From Lethocerus indicus (lineage: Eukaryota > Arthropoda > Insecta > Hemiptera > Belostomatidae), in the NCBI GenBank assembly GCA_019843655.1, contig JACDQD010000104.1, forward strand, positions 6,944,001-7,008,000: a stretch of 64,000 bases of DNA. Direction: 5' to 3'. The position numbers were made by a program, and so were the translations under genes. Numbering within the stretch: the first letter of the stretch is position 1; every line of letters begins with the position of its first letter. This document shows, piece after piece, positions 25,101 through 40,400 of this stretch. Below the pieces are notes generated by a model. That model did no database searches. It was given only the letters and a program-made list of their open reading frames with translations, and was not told the origin of the DNA.

Positions 25101-28100
25101 TCATTTTTTAAGTATACTACAGAGTCTTATTTCCCCGACAAAAGTGTGTGACAGACAATCTTATGTTCGATGATCCTGAAACGAATTTGAAAGAGATTGA
25201 AATTCCAAAAATTTTCTTTTAATGGGGACGGAAAAATGGTCGCGCCCTGGCCATACGTAAGGATATTGAAGAAGATACGCGGTGAAAACTCGGCACCAAC
25301 ACGGGACGATCGATCGAACAGTCGTTACTGTGTTCAATTTACCGTTTACGCCCCTTCTATGCGCTTCTATAAGGTTTTCGAAAATTTCAGTAAGTACATC
25401 GGTGACGTCACTATCGTCACTATCCTGTTACAGTGAAAAGTGAGTTTCTGAAATATTTAACTCTCTGCTCCTTCTTATCACACCCGCAAGATACGCTCTA
25501 TTTTCAGTCACGCTGTCGACCACCACGTCGTTTGATTAAAATCGAAAAAGTAATTTAAAGATAAAATGATTTGAAATAAAAAAGGTAAAATAGATTTAAA
25601 GTAATTTGAATATCATTTTGGCGGAGGGAAATAAGGTGAAAATTGGAGGTAAAAACTTTGACTCTAATACGGCCAATTCTATGAACTAATTGAACAGTCG
25701 TTATAAAAAAATTTGGGAACATTGAAAGTTCAGCCGCTTACTGTTTGAAGTTATTGATTTTGACATTTTTTAATGTATTGAACTTATAATCTACTTTGTT
25801 GCTGAAGCGAATTTTCTCTATGTCATATCATACTACTTCTTGTATAGTGTTGAAAACATAGAATAAGAATAATATTTGTCCCGGCTTGGGACGACGTCTG
25901 GCGTTCTTCACATCCCCGAAGTAGGCGTATTCTGGCACCGAATTGTAAAGAGTCTGGGTTGGCGGAGTTTGCGCGTCCGCAACCTAAGCGGGATTCTTTT
26001 GACGAACCCGCGAATGTGGGAGAGGCCGGTTTTGGCTCCCAAGAGGGTATGAATGACCGTGGGGCCCGGGGGAGTCCGCCGCCGCTCCGCAAAACTTTGT
26101 TCAAGCTCCCGACAGAAACGTCTACAAACTTCGCTAAATTCCCACAAGTAGCATCACCACCCATCGCGATTTTTATAGTCATCATTGCGACCGAATACAT
26201 TGTCTTGACAATCGATAATTTTATTTTGATTAGGGCCCTTTGTGTAATATTCGAATGGGTAATTTTTTCGTCGCAAGTAAGAAAAACAATGAGTAATATT
26301 CAAGGTTTAACAGGCGTGAATAATGCCCAATAATGAACAAAACACAATTAATTTAGATAGGCGCCTTACGGAGTTTCGGATACTGTCCGCACAATCGGCA
26401 TGCATTGCGGGTGTAGTATCAGCGCCGTGTTAACCGGTACATTTTAGCGCCGGCGCGTACAAATAAATTGTTTCTCTGTAATTAGGATTCGGGATGTGGA
26501 AATTCCCGAGTAATTTAGCTTTCCGTTTAATGGTATTTTCCTATTAGCTAATTAGCTATTTACTTAATTCGATAGAGACGGCCAGATTAAAAAGCGTAGG
26601 CGTCTTAACTGGGATAAAGGCGGAATCTAATTTGTGTGAAGCTGCTTGCAACTACAGCCGAATATAGATTAAAACAAACTCTAAATAAATCAATTTAACG
26701 TTTAATTCAGAACTGAATTGGTTGAACTGTTTTACGAAACTGGCTTAATAGTGATAATAATTAGTTCACCGACGACTGGAAGGTTGCAGTTAACGGCCTT
26801 CTGTATTGGAAGAAAACAGAGTTATAGACGCAGCCTTATTCCGGTTAAGTGGGTATATGAAAACGATTTCTGCAAACCATAACTTTAATGTTGATATCGT
26901 ATAAGTAATACAAATAAAATCTAGGACAATAAATAAATCGAACAGATGTTACGGTTCCGACAATAAAAACGGGACAAGAAACCCCGGTGAAACATGAATC
27001 GCTGTTTCCAGTGAGTTGTTCTGTTCGGGAAAAGTTTATTTTTTTCCTCCCCCAGTGTTGTGAGTGGAAAACTGGATAGTGTGGAAGATGTGGGCGTGGA
27101 AGGACAATCCTTAAAAAAGTTCCAATTTTATTACGTACAATATTATTTTGTTATTATATCTATTAGGAAGAACCTCGAGCATTCTATAATTTGTTTTTGT
27201 CTTTTCTAACTTGACACGACCAGAAATTATCTGGAAATTAAAATCATTGTTGATAATTCCATTATTTAAAAAAAAACTACATGTAATACATATACACATG
27301 CACATATTTCTTTGCTTAAGAAAATAATTATTTTTAAAATTATATTTTGCACAGAATGATCTTTTAGATTACCGCTGGCTACTCAGTAAGCTGGTACAAA
27401 ATTCGTCAACTTAAATTTGACATAAACAAGGAAACGTGCAGTGTTTCTACTTTCAATTTTTATTGTTGAGGAGTCCACTACTTTTTTTAATTAGTTTCAC
27501 ACGATCCCCTGAAAGCTGTGAACAAAATTCAATAAAAACGGGGCACGGAGAATTTCACGGGGTAAAGGGGAAGGTAAATCGGTAAAGCGGGTCCCCCAAT
27601 GCGGAACCGAACTTGCAGTTCATCTCTTCTATTAAACTATCGATTCTCGTCACGTTTCAACCTGCTAATAAAAAAAGGAATATATAGTTCAAATTGAAGG
27701 AAAATTTAGTCTCAGTTATTGGAACTCGGGTCGACGCTTATATATCTTAGGTAATAATGAATAAAACTAATTTAAATCAACTTATTTCATATTGGTTTCT
27801 ATTTGTTACGTCAGTTAGAAACATGTAAACACTGTTTTAGATATGGACAAATTTTATCCAATATTTCGCTAATATATTTAATGCCTTATACCGGGCCTAG
27901 GTCACGGACATTCCTGGCAGCATAAAATTAAACTAAGGAGCGACCGTACTAATTTTTTATTTGAAGTACTTGTATGTTATTAAGGCAAGACTTTCCAGGT
28001 TATGGTGCTTTAATTGTCAGTAATCGCTTGTAAGAAAATACAATTATTAGAAGGTAATTCTGTAATATCCTGAAAAATGTATATCCTACTTCGTACACGA

Positions 28101-31100
28101 AAAATTGTGAATGCTAATTTACCAATTTTCAATGAAAATATCGTCGAGTTAATTTGCGAAATGGGCGGCGAGCGAGAACGTCGAATGTTCAATTGGTGCC
28201 CGGGCCTGCCGTGGAGGGCAAGGGCTAGAGAAGGTTATATATTTGACAGGTTGTGTGCGCGCGCCGTTACCCTGGCAACCCCCATCCAATGATGGCGGCC
28301 CCCCTCTATACTTACTAGTTGTATTGAAAGTAAAGTGTAAATTTCGGCCCTTCCCCTCCAATAGTGCCCCCGAAACTATTCGAAATTAGTAGACAGAACC
28401 GGCAGATGAAACCGTTTACTAGTCCCGGCGTCCTGAAAATTCTCCGTGAAACTAATTCAAAGTTGTTGAATTTCAATATGAACCAGGAGTCAAAATGTAT
28501 TTCATTTTGTTCAAAAACTTCCTAACAGATTTCAATCTTAAGTTTGGTAAATTGGAATCAAAATCAACTCCAGTTATCAGATGGTACAGCATGCCTATGA
28601 AACATGGAGCCAGATTATTAAACAATAGAAAATTAAATATTTAACGATGAAACTAAAATGTTTTATAATGAATAATTATCCGGACGGACCGCAAGTTAAC
28701 ATATAAGGAGTGCAATACGAGTGGACCGAAACATGTTTTTTGACCAACTGAGATTTTTAATACTTTAAGTACTTCAGTACTTACGCTTTAATAGACAATT
28801 ATTATTATTTAATAACGAGACAAGAAACAATTCTTGGAACACCACGAATTTAGCTCCAGAATTGGCCATACCCCTCAATTCTCACACTAAATATGTGATT
28901 TATTGGTGGTAGTTTTAAATATTCTTTTATTTCTTTTGAGGAATTGGAGATTAAAATGGCAGAAGGAGTAAACTTCTATAACGGACACGGTCCGGCGTAA
29001 GGTGAAACAAGGGATAGGTAGGTATGAATATACGCGAGGATTCATAATGTCGCTACACTTTTGTCTTCCCAAACATGTTTGGCTCTAAGCCTGATCTCTG
29101 TTTTCGACGTCCCGCCGCCTTCAGTAGCGATCCGTTGTTACGCATAAACTATTGACCGCTACGGCGTGTTCAATTATGCAGCTGCCAATATCAGAAACAA
29201 ATTATCTTCAGTCGTTTTTCTTCTTTTTGTTTTCTTCTCCGGACTCGTTTCCAGTTAACGTCAATAGTATTATTTCTAAGGTAGCTTAGCGTGAAGTGCC
29301 TAAGCATAATGATCAAGCAGATTCTTACAAACTGATAGTGTCAAAACAAATGATTTATTCTCTGTCGTGGATTAGTTACGCCACTCGAGTCTAGTCGACC
29401 CGATATACATTTTTTAAACTGTACTTCATAAACTTAATGCGTCGTCTTTTATACAAATTTTGTTATACACGGTAATAATACAATTTGCATTGTATGTACT
29501 GACATATGGAAGTTTTTAGTAGTTGATGGATGTTCATGAAATAAGAAATGTTTAAAAATTGATAGCACGGTACGTTCTGAACGCAGGATAACATAAAGGT
29601 ACGGCATAACAATTCGATAAAAAGACAGATTTTTCATTCATTTAAATTCATGTAATATTCAAATAATTTCCAATTGTACGTTTTGCAATAGTTGTAAAAT
29701 CGGGCGATTTTCCTCCGATATTTCCTCCGCGGGGTAACGAAAGGGACAGCGTTTAGAAGACCATATTTTGCGGCGTATTAAATATTCATCGATCGCGTTC
29801 ATCGCCCGCCCTTTATACCTGTCTCCGGATAATTCGGAATATCTCGGAATTCGGATTATTTTAATTTCATTATTATTACTTTTTATTTTATACATTTTTT
29901 ATTTCGAATATCTAGTCGAGTAACGGTTTGTTTATGTTTACCGGTTTGAGCTGCCGGCTGTCGGTATCTGGGAGCGGCATCGATTTTGGCCGCTCAGCCC
30001 GCTCCCACATTCCCTGCCCACTTAATTCACACATCCTTTATACTTGCATACATACGTGAGAGTGCACATGTGTGAGCACGTGAACCGGCCATGAATTACT
30101 ATCACTTTCCCACGGAGACATTTACACTCTATTATACACCCGTTCGATATACAACAATTTCATTCACAGTGTACATCCATGTAAGCTCTAATCTATTTAG
30201 CCTATTAGGAAATTGTATTTAAGACTTGGGTGTTGGTACTAGCAACATAATTTTGGTTTATTGTTTCCATCTATCATATTAAATACTATGTATTAAATGT
30301 AAGCGAATGAACAATTTTAGAATATTTGTGTCGCTTCGATTTTGAAGAAAGATTATTTGGATTTTGTATAGATAAGGAAGTTTCGGGATATCATCACGTT
30401 CTTCTTGCATATAACGAGCAGAAACGTTTGATACCTTCAGCACCGGGGAGGGGGGGGGTCGTGTATTGCGGGTTTAGTATCAACATGCTCGTTATTCAAC
30501 GCGCGAAACTTGAGTAAGAGTGTGCAGTAGAAAATTGGTTTTGCCGAGGCCCTTTATTGTGAGCATACAGGCGTAAGTTCAGCGTTGCCGAGGGACCGAA
30601 ACCGGCCTTCTTTGAATCAGAGAATAAGAGTAGCGATCATTAATTACATTGAGCGAGGATCGTTATGTATTTTTAATGTAGACGCGATTAACGTAGACCG
30701 TTTATTAAGCATATTACATGTGTTTGCAATGGACGAAATGTTTGTTCAATCATATAACCGGGGGTTTAAAAGTTTTACCCGTCTTTTAATGTGCCTTGTT
30801 TTCGCTTCAAGTTACGACGAGGTTGACTGATCTTTAATTGCTATTCCAAACTTTAATTTACCTATCTTTAATTCGGAAAGTTCGGATTGTTGTTGTCTGA
30901 GATCCTGTACCGATACTGCATGCCAATAGGATTACAGAACCGAGTTGGTGTTGCGGTTTACTCCTAATCTGAAGAGTTGTCTTCCAAAAGGGTTTCTGAA
31001 TAAATTATTTTAGGAAGAAAAATTAGCCTTTATTCCTAGATATATACGGCTTAATATAATTTTGAATGTCGGAAAGGAGCCTTACAATGTTTCGAATACT

Positions 31101-32734
31101 GTCCGCACAAGAGGTATGCGTTGCGGGCGTAGTATCAGCGCCGTGTTACCCGGAAACATTTCACAGATGTACGAAGAAGTTTATAGTAGAAATATTGTAC
31201 TATTTGATGCAATTAACCGATCGCTGAATAGTCAATTACATTTCACCTATTTAATTTTGACAGACAGGTGTGACTAAAGTCTGATCATGGAAGAGAGCAC
31301 TTTTTAGACTTCTTTTTTCATTATATGGCGACAAACGTTATCTCTTATTTTTTTCCCTAATTTTGTTGATTAAAACGCTAAATTATTATTTATTTATTAT
31401 GGGTATTTAGTACAGTTTATATTCGGCTTTTTTCGGCGTCATAACACTGTGGTGTGACAGAATCTTACGCTGTATCGCGTACGCAAATGTAAGATAGTGG
31501 CGAGACGGCGTTTGATTAACGATCCACGTTGAGGATAATTAGGGGAAGTCAAAAGATCGGTTTGAATTCATGCCGCTATGACAATCATATCAAATATTAA
31601 GTAATTAATTATAGACTCATATATAGAGTGACCGGAAGTGTTACATTTCACCGTAACACTAGTGGAATCATACTGACACATTGTTTTAGGACCGGACAAA
31701 ACCTGCTTTACGAATCGGAAACGAATCCTAATTGGGCTAAAATATCATCGGTGAACTGAAATTCACGTCAGGTTGTGTCGGTTTTTCAATACACAGAGTT
31801 CCTATCTGTTGCCTAATCAGTGTAAAGCGCGGTTTTTTTTTGCCAATTATTGTCCTCCTGGAATTTTTTCCAGATGGACGTCACTGGATTTACATCATTA
31901 ACTTCTGAATTGCTAAAAAATACAGACTGTTCGCTTAACGAGGGTAAACAGTGCTGTATATTTCAAAGAACTGTTTTGTCGGAAACTCGAATGCCACGTT
32001 AATAATGAAATTGGAGGGCGAGCAGTGCGTAGAATGAAAAGACGTACTCTCCAGCTGCGTTTATAAACATAGGGCATATATTTTTTATTATGCAATTAAT
32101 AATAATTGAACTTCAATTTGTTGCGAGACTTTTAAATGTCGTTCAGACAGCTTTTCCCCGTCGTCAGTAGCATTCCGTTAGGCGCCAACAATATTAGTAG
32201 TGCGTATAATAGTGATAACGTAGTGTTGACATTGTACAATCAAACATTATATAAGTACAATTGTGGAAGGGTAGATATGGAAGGAAATAAACAGAAGCGC
32301 CTCTAACAGTCTAGTTTTCTGATTTGATTGAAATAAATATAGTCAGAACAACATAGGGTGTTTTCTATAGTTGGGCGAGACACATGTGACCACCGGTCTC
32401 TCCCACTCCACCAATTAGCGCCAGGGGAAGTATCATATAGGGGTCATATAGGACGAGACCCACCAATTCTATCAGGAGTAACCCCGGGATAGGAGTTATG
32501 ACGGATGCCCGATCAATTTCCCTCTAATTGCCAGGTGGTATCCACTTAACCCACTTCCGTTACATCGCTAGATACCGTTTTCCTCCAAGCCAGAACTTCA
32601 ATCGAGATTTGCTCCGACTAAATATAATCGCTTATTATGGTGACAATCATTATGGAGTCCGTCCACAAATTGACACTGAGATTAATAAGCGAACTCATGA
32701 GAGCAAAGAGAGTTGACAAGTTAGGCGATAATTT

Positions 32735-32778
<44 letters not shown>

Positions 32779-33063
32779 ATACGCTTGTTACTAATTAATT
32801 ATTTATTTATTATAGTCGCTTGGCCAGCTACCGCGAAACAAAATACTGGGATATTTCCGCGGCAGCACACAACACAACGGAGTGTTTTAGTCGGCCAAAT
32901 ATAAAATCCGATACTAGTCACGTGACAATGAGCTTTTAAAAGTCTCCCACTGTATGAAAGGGGGATAGTAATATACCTGCTGTATGGAGGAATGTTGAAC
33001 ATCAAAAATTTGTTCAAGTTTCATGAATTGTCCATGTCATGTTAGGTTTGTGTGGTCAACAGG

Positions 33064-33115
<52 letters not shown>

Positions 33116-36100
33116 TTGCTGTATGTAAAGGAAAGTAGAGTAATCGAAAATTCTTCCAAAATTCCAAACATTTTTCCGGATCTGTTCCAAAACAGTCCCG
33201 TGGTCTACAGGTGTGATATACACGTTGAATGAAGGACTGTTTAAAAAAAATGAAAATTTTTTTCCCTGATTCGTTCCAAACCTCGTCACCAGTGGGGTCT
33301 GCAAGGTGTTATATACTTGTTGCATGAAGCAAAAAAATCGAGAATTCCTCAAATTTCAAAAACTTTACCAGAACGGTGGTCTAAGTCAGGTGGTTTAGAG
33401 GTGTGAGATATTTGGGGCGTGATTAAATGTTGAAAACATTTTTCTTGAGTTGTCAAAACTGTATGAAACAAATAAGAGAAGAATGATTACGATGAAGCGT
33501 AGGGGCGTACTTGATTGGGGTGGGCAGTAGTACGAGTACATAATGTGTATAAATACCCTGTTTGGGTGTTGTTGCGACCTGTGTGTTGCCACCCTGACCC
33601 AGGACTGTAGTCCCTTGTGGGTCGCCCAACAGGCGGCCGGACCGAGGAAGGCCTTGGCCTTGGCGACAGTGCCGGGTGGGGGGCTGCTGCTCGGGCCACC
33701 CCCGCCGCCGACACCTCCTAGCCCGCTCTCCATCCACACACCACTGCCGGCCCCCTACAGATGAGACTCCGCTTCACCCCACAGCCCACCCCCTCCCTCC
33801 ATCCCTCCACTCTATCAACAGGTAGGACACACTGCGCATTCTCCCCGCCTCTCTCTCTCTCCCCTCACTTCCTCTTTCTCTTTCTCCGTTTCCCCAGCGG
33901 AGGGCCTCGTACTATACAACACTGTCCTCCCTCTCTCTCTCTCTCTTTTCCGGATAAATGCCAAAGGGTCAAACCTTCGGCGCGATTTCGCCCGCAATTT
34001 CGAGCTAAGGTTTCCGCGACCGGAACTTGAATTAGCGCTGACTAACTTCCGGTCGGATCGCCTAATTCCCCCGGGGATTTTTCCTGTTTCCGGGAAACCA
34101 CTAGTGCGAGCCCCGCAGGAAGCGTTTCGAAACTCTTACCGGTTCGTGGAACCGCGTTGAACGACATTGAACAACTTATCAACGAAATAGTTCTTTATTC
34201 ATATTTCCCACTTTCTACTCCTGTGTTGGTGAAGAATACATTGATGGTAAGTAATATAATTCTATATAGAAAATAAGGATACTAACAAAATTACTATCAA
34301 ATTGATTGAAGAATGTAGACTACAATACAATGCATGGATGCATAACGTCATAATGGGTTTGAGTTTTTGCAAACATCCAGCAAATACTACCTTTTTGAAG
34401 AATGAATTGGTATACTCAATACGGTATGAATATATTACAAGAATAATATTTTATTAAAAGCGATATATTTTATTTTTTAATTTTATAAATATTACTAATT
34501 ATCGTTAGTCGGATAAATTTTAAGCACGATGGTACCAACCGATTTACAATAAATTTTGACTATTGTGGAGATGGCAACACATTATTTGTGTTTACACTAA
34601 TATCCAAACACTGAAATTGAATGTACAAGCGCATAATCGAACTGTGGGGCGCTCAGCTAACTGCATAAAGCCGGATTAAGGCGAGCGGACAAATAGATAC
34701 ACGGGGGCGCATCGATTGTGATATTGGCTGCACAAAGTCACATACATGCACACTGGTGCATATGCATACACTGGGGTACACACAGACACGGGCTCGCGCG
34801 CACACATTCCCGGTACCCGGAATAGAGGGGTAGGGGGGACACAATACACTAGTATTGGATCCGGTAGTTGAAATGTCACGGGGTGAGGGCTTTACGGTAT
34901 TGGATGAGGTTCAGCGGGAGACAGGAGGGGGAGCTAAATCAGAACCTCAGTCACCCGCCGCCAGTGCTAAGTAAACCCCCTTTCATTGTTGTGTCGTTTC
35001 CAACTCGGTTCCATAACCCTAAATCATCCCTGTCTGTGGGAAACACTTTTACTATCACTAATAGGGGTGTTAATACTACAGCAGTATAAGCGCTGGAATA
35101 AGAAATGTCATATACAGCTTGTGTGTGTATTTTCAATAAAGGAATTACACCTAAAATAATCTCGTTTCTTAGTGAAACGAAAAAAAATGAAGCCTCGTTT
35201 ATGTATTACCGAAAAAAGAACAACTTCAATAGGGATACTGCACCATCAAGTATATAGATTTTTTTTAACTTTTTTTATTGCAGAATCAACAATTAGCACA
35301 TGCTATAGGTGAAATCGATCTGTCTATTGTTTTGACACGGTTCGCATGATGAAGAAATCACCCACTGGTGACACTTCCTAGGTATATAGAGGACCCCCCT
35401 TCAGTCGGACCCAGGGGAAACTAAATGATGAAAACAAAAAATCTACTGAAGATGGCGAGCAGCCGAAGATTATATTGGCAAGGCCGAACGTGGGCAGGGG
35501 TATAAAATAATGAAAATATTTCATCAATCCTTTTCTTGAGGTGAATATGGGGGTTTAGTATCTCGTTCGTTTCAGTTTTCTCTTTGAATTTATCAGCCGG
35601 TCAGATTTCCATAGCCTCCACTTTCTGAAAATGTTCATATCCTTTTATATTTGTCCTTTAGGCCCAAATTAATTTGAGTCGTTCTTGTATTCAACTTCGT
35701 ATCTGTCGCGGTTCGTCGGTTTCTAATGCAATTATATTTTCGCCTGGGCTTTTATCGGCTCCCGGTAAATCTTTCTTTCCGATTTATTACGCGATCCGTC
35801 GAATATTTGACAAGGAATTTGAGAATAAAAAGAACAAAAGCGGAAGAAAATTCAATATAATCTCAACGGGGCCAAAAGCGACACCGCAGTTCAGTGACAG
35901 GAGTGACAGGGCGCTTAATCAAATAGCAGGAGCTTCGCCGCCGGCTCACTGACTTGTGGAATTCTACTTGCATTTCGGTGAAGTTGAAACCCGTTTCGTT
36001 TGAAACAAAATAGGCGAGCGGGACAGAGAATACAATGGGTGGTACTAGAAACACCAAAACTAGCGTAATTATTATTATTAATTCCTTATTATTACATTAT

Positions 36101-37398
36101 GTAACTGTGAGTTTATTGAAAAATGGAAACATAAAAGAGAGAGCGAGCCCAGAAATATATTTTCCAACCACATTTCCTATCAGTTTATCGATAATTTAAT
36201 TTTATTTACAGCGCTCGGCTGCTGTTATATTGTGTCGGGAAGGTATGAGTATCATGCCCACTGCCTATGTATTGGGTCAGCGATCGATGAAAGTATCGGA
36301 GTTAGTCCGCAGCCGAACATTTTTTTAACGACCGTCATAAAACGATTTTATGGCGCTCTAAAAGCGGGGCCCGGCCGTATTGACTGACGGCTTTCTAGAA
36401 TGCCCCCGCAATATTCCGTCTCCAATGGGTTGCCCTGTAGGTGTTTTATTTCAAGGAGAAATATTTTATTTTACTTTCCCCAGTTTTTATACTGATAACG
36501 TTTCACTTTATTACCAGAGTATTGTTTACTATAAGTAGGAATATATATAAATATTTTAAGATCTTAAAGAAATCAACAAACTGGAATATTGCAGTTACAG
36601 TGCTGACTGGTTGCTTCTTCGCCAACTGAAATATGCAAAAACTATGAATACATTACTGACGATACAGAAGCTCTAGCTTAGCACGAAGTAAGAGACGGAA
36701 CATCTCAGTGATGATCCACTATCCTGCTATCACTATCATTAGAAAGAGACCTAAAGGCAAGAAAGTGTAGATTCAGCCATAAATCCTAATAGGCCTCTAA
36801 TTACCCACCGTATGAATATTTGATATGATCCGTAATTATTTGATAATCTCCAGAATTACAAAGCGTCGCGCGTTCAAAAGGGAAGGAAGTGGATTCTTCC
36901 CGTGTTCTGGGTAGTTTCATATTTCATAAGTCCTAACAGCGCCTGAAACAGTCTGCCTTGCGGTTATTGCATTAATATTTTATAGTTCAGAAAATATTCT
37001 TTCAACAAGGGAGTAAGACCACGGATCATAATGGGTAAACAGACGACTAAATAGGTGGAAAGTATGCTGTCTAAGGTTAGCAAGGTGAAAACCCTATCAT
37101 TGAATACAGTTTTTAGTATTTTAGTTCATAAAGAGATCATTGAAATTACAAAAATATTCCAACGTCATGGAAATAATGATATGTATTGTATAATTTAAAT
37201 TCCAATCCGTATACACCCTGTGGTCGCAAAAATTGGATTTCCACTGCAAAAAATATGACAAAAAACGGTATCTTATAACCAATTAACCGGTCAATGTCCA
37301 ATACACAACTGGCAATCCCAAATTTTGATCCGGGCGGCAATAGAGTGGACCGAGACAAAGGGAGGGATGACAATGAAGGGTTGAAGTTTTGTGAAAGC

Positions 37399-37441
<43 letters not shown>

Positions 37442-40400
37442 GAGTGAGAGAGAGAGAGAGAGAGAAGGAGGGAGGGGGTGCCCGACCGCCATTGTTAACG
37501 ACCTATTCATCGCCTTTGATAGTCCCCCGGGTGAGTAACCTTTTTGCCATTCACTAAACAATAGTGCAGTTCACTCTCACTGTCCACGCCTCTTGCAAAA
37601 CAATGCATTAAATATAGATTCCTATTGCCAAAATAAAAAGGGCGAGAATACAAAGGTTTATGCGGGAACGACTCTTTTAACTGATCTCCGTTTGGAGGTG
37701 TCAGACAATTCAATTCATACGCTGAAGAATCAGGGATAACAACTACGAACCCACTAGAGTCATGATATTCAAAAAGGAGGCCAACAAACAGGTTCTAAGG
37801 TATATTAGGCCATTGTCGTCGTAGAGTACCTGATCTCGACTCGAGTAATAAATAAATAAATGGTTATACTAGGGGTAGGATGCTTAGGGATGGTTCAAGG
37901 GGGAGGGGGGGTTGGTGGCGGCCGGCTATCGATCCCAGGGTCACCCATCATCGTTTCAAACCTCACCCCCGGAGCCCCATCCATCCCCCTCGCCCCATCC
38001 AAACCCCCTACCCCCACCCCGGCCCATCCATACCCCGAAATCACTTTAAATCCGCCCGGCCACTCACCCCCTACCCCCTCACCCATTTGTTATTCAATTT
38101 CCGACACTGGTCGTCCCGCCATTACGGATACATGAACTGGTCTCCGCCCGTAGAGCCGTTTACGATTAGGACCGCGGAGGGTGGTAAAAAGGGGGGGAGT
38201 GGGAGTTTTCATTAGGGCGAGAACGATGCGGAATAAGACGCACTGAAAAAACCGCCTTGCGATTAGGGGCCAACAGGATGTAACGACAAACCAGGTCCAG
38301 GGGGAGATACATCTTCTCGAAAAGAAAAACTATTGGCATCGTCAAACTACTCCTGGTCACGTTACGTCTAGAATCATCCTGTATATTATATTTATTATTT
38401 CATAGCGCAATTGGTAACATTGGCCGTTATGCGCTTGGATGAATTTTATCTTGAAGGCGTTGATACTACACCCGCATTACATATCTGTTATGCGGGGAGT
38501 TTTAGAAATACATTGTAGATTTCCGTTTTGACTTTCAACATAATTATTGTATAAACTTGGTAAAATATTTAAATTGCCAGTGTTTTAAGGCAATAAATTT
38601 CTCCTCTCCCCATTTTATATGACAATATAGCCCACTTGTGTTGGTGGGAGCGACAGCCCTCCCGATATCAGGCTAATCGTAGACTGAAATAAATAAGACC
38701 TGCATGTACGCCAGGTTTATCGTTGTTGTTAATTTTGTTATTTCGAACAGTTGACATTTTGATCTTGGCCAAACCAGGCGCTTTGGTCCTGACGGGGAGG
38801 TAAAGGACAATTGCCCTAAGGTTGGGGGTCAGACCGTTAAAGGTGAGCATCACCTTAATACCCTAAAATAACTATAAATAGATACTAAAAGAAACAAAAA
38901 AAGATTTTATTTAATCTTTAAGTTCTCAGTCAAACAGTCCTTACAAACGCCTGAAAAGGAAGTGGCCACGCGATATAAATGTCACTATTATTGTGCTGTT
39001 ATACAGTAATGGTATATATCTATATTATACATCATGTGAAAGATAATGATTTTTTCATTTTTTGCCTTTGTTTATTGTGCAATCAACGTATGTAACATCT
39101 GTGATAATAAATAATTATCACAAATTTCGACTGTAATAATTCGCTGAGGAAGAATGCGGTAAATAATAAGAGTTGGGACACCCCAACCGCTGAGCCCGGT
39201 GCGGGGCTCTTGTAATGCCTGTATTCAAGTCGTTGAGCTGTATGATTAAAATCCATCCCGCTGCACCCCAATTTCGTTTCTTGCCCTATTTTTCAATCCG
39301 ATATATAATTTCATGCTACGCTTATTATTATGGGAGCGGGAGAAGATACGAAGAACTGTTGGAGACGAAATAAGAGAAGAAAAGGACCGGAACATGTGAA
39401 GTATTTACAGGAAATGTGTAACCCATAAGTTTATGTCTTATGATTGTATGTGACTCTGCGATAGTTTGGAATATCATTAGAGTTGAAAACGCGAGTCTTC
39501 CCGCGTACTTGTTGTTGGTCACTGATAGTAGAAGTGACCAGCAAGTGCAAACAGGGTGCCCCCACAATCGTCCCATGTGCCAAAGTGTATTATATTTATA
39601 AAACATTGAGAGGCATTTAAAACGATTCGCTATCGAGTAATTATATCTGGATTTAATTATGTTTTTAAGTACTTTCATTTGAAAAAAAATGTAAATGAAC
39701 TTCCACCCCCTGTTGTTTATATCGGGGCAGGTGATGGGAGCTGGCACCTATTGTAGAAAGGGCGGCCCTGGGAACTGGGTCACTATCTCCATCTCTCGCC
39801 TCATCCCCGCTCACACTGGCGCCCACTCACGCTCCGCTAACTCACCCCCACCCGCCACCCTCATCCGCAACACCCAAACACTCGCAGTCTCTATCTCGTC
39901 CAGCCCTTAACGGCTTTGTTTACGCGCTCGTTGCCCACGTGGGGGGTGGTGGCCGGCGGGCGACCGCGTTTCGCCAGTTGGCCAGTTTCTATAAATTCAA
40001 TCCACAATAGATCCTTTACCGTGAAACAACCGTTAAAAATTACACGTTTAAATCTTCTCCCAACAGCCCATGGCGGGAATGGTTAAACTCACTTCCCACA
40101 AAGTACATACAATACTTTATTTTCTTTTGCCATTAGTTCATTCATACATTTTCACAGAAATTTACAATCTACTGATGGTCCACAGTCGGGAAAGGGAGCA
40201 ATCCCCCGGTCCATTGTCTCGTGAACTATAGATTCAGGTATGGATAGAATATAGAGGTATAAAATAGAATAATATAATACTGAGAAAATATTATTTGTGT
40301 GACGCGTGAAGTATCATCCTCGAAATCCTCCAACACCGTTCGAATTGACCGAGCCATATTGCTGCATTTAAAGTACAATTTTTTTTAGTTAATTATAAGA

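Larger units (their letters stand above)
18400..33556 (-). other. 3' part of the giant Syt12 intron
   Basis: About 15 kb without a supported coding exon. It is CpG-rich compared with the left 17 kb. It holds TA tracts, a G tract (21886-21897) and several hairpin-family repeats, listed separately. Open frames seen here are short, cross microsatellites or lack splice support. Confidence 0.6.

Noticed and set aside
25823..26333. GC-rich frames on both strands at 25.9-26.3 kb, tested as a Syt12 exon
   Set aside because: No pair of splice sites gives the required phase-1 start and phase-0 end in an open frame.
33023..33352. Frames on both strands over 33.0-33.35 kb
   Set aside because: They cross the (TA)n tract and the tandem array; no domain or splice support.
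33761..33821. Plus-strand exon between CCCCCTACAG|ATG and CAACAG|GTAGGA
   Set aside because: The splice sites are good, but the peptide is a short Pro/Ser/His low-complexity run. The pyrimidine tract is part of a general CT-rich stretch, and no partner exon is seen on that strand.
37860..38215. Overlapping Pro/Gly-rich frames on both strands
   Set aside because: They arise from a C-rich low-complexity stretch.
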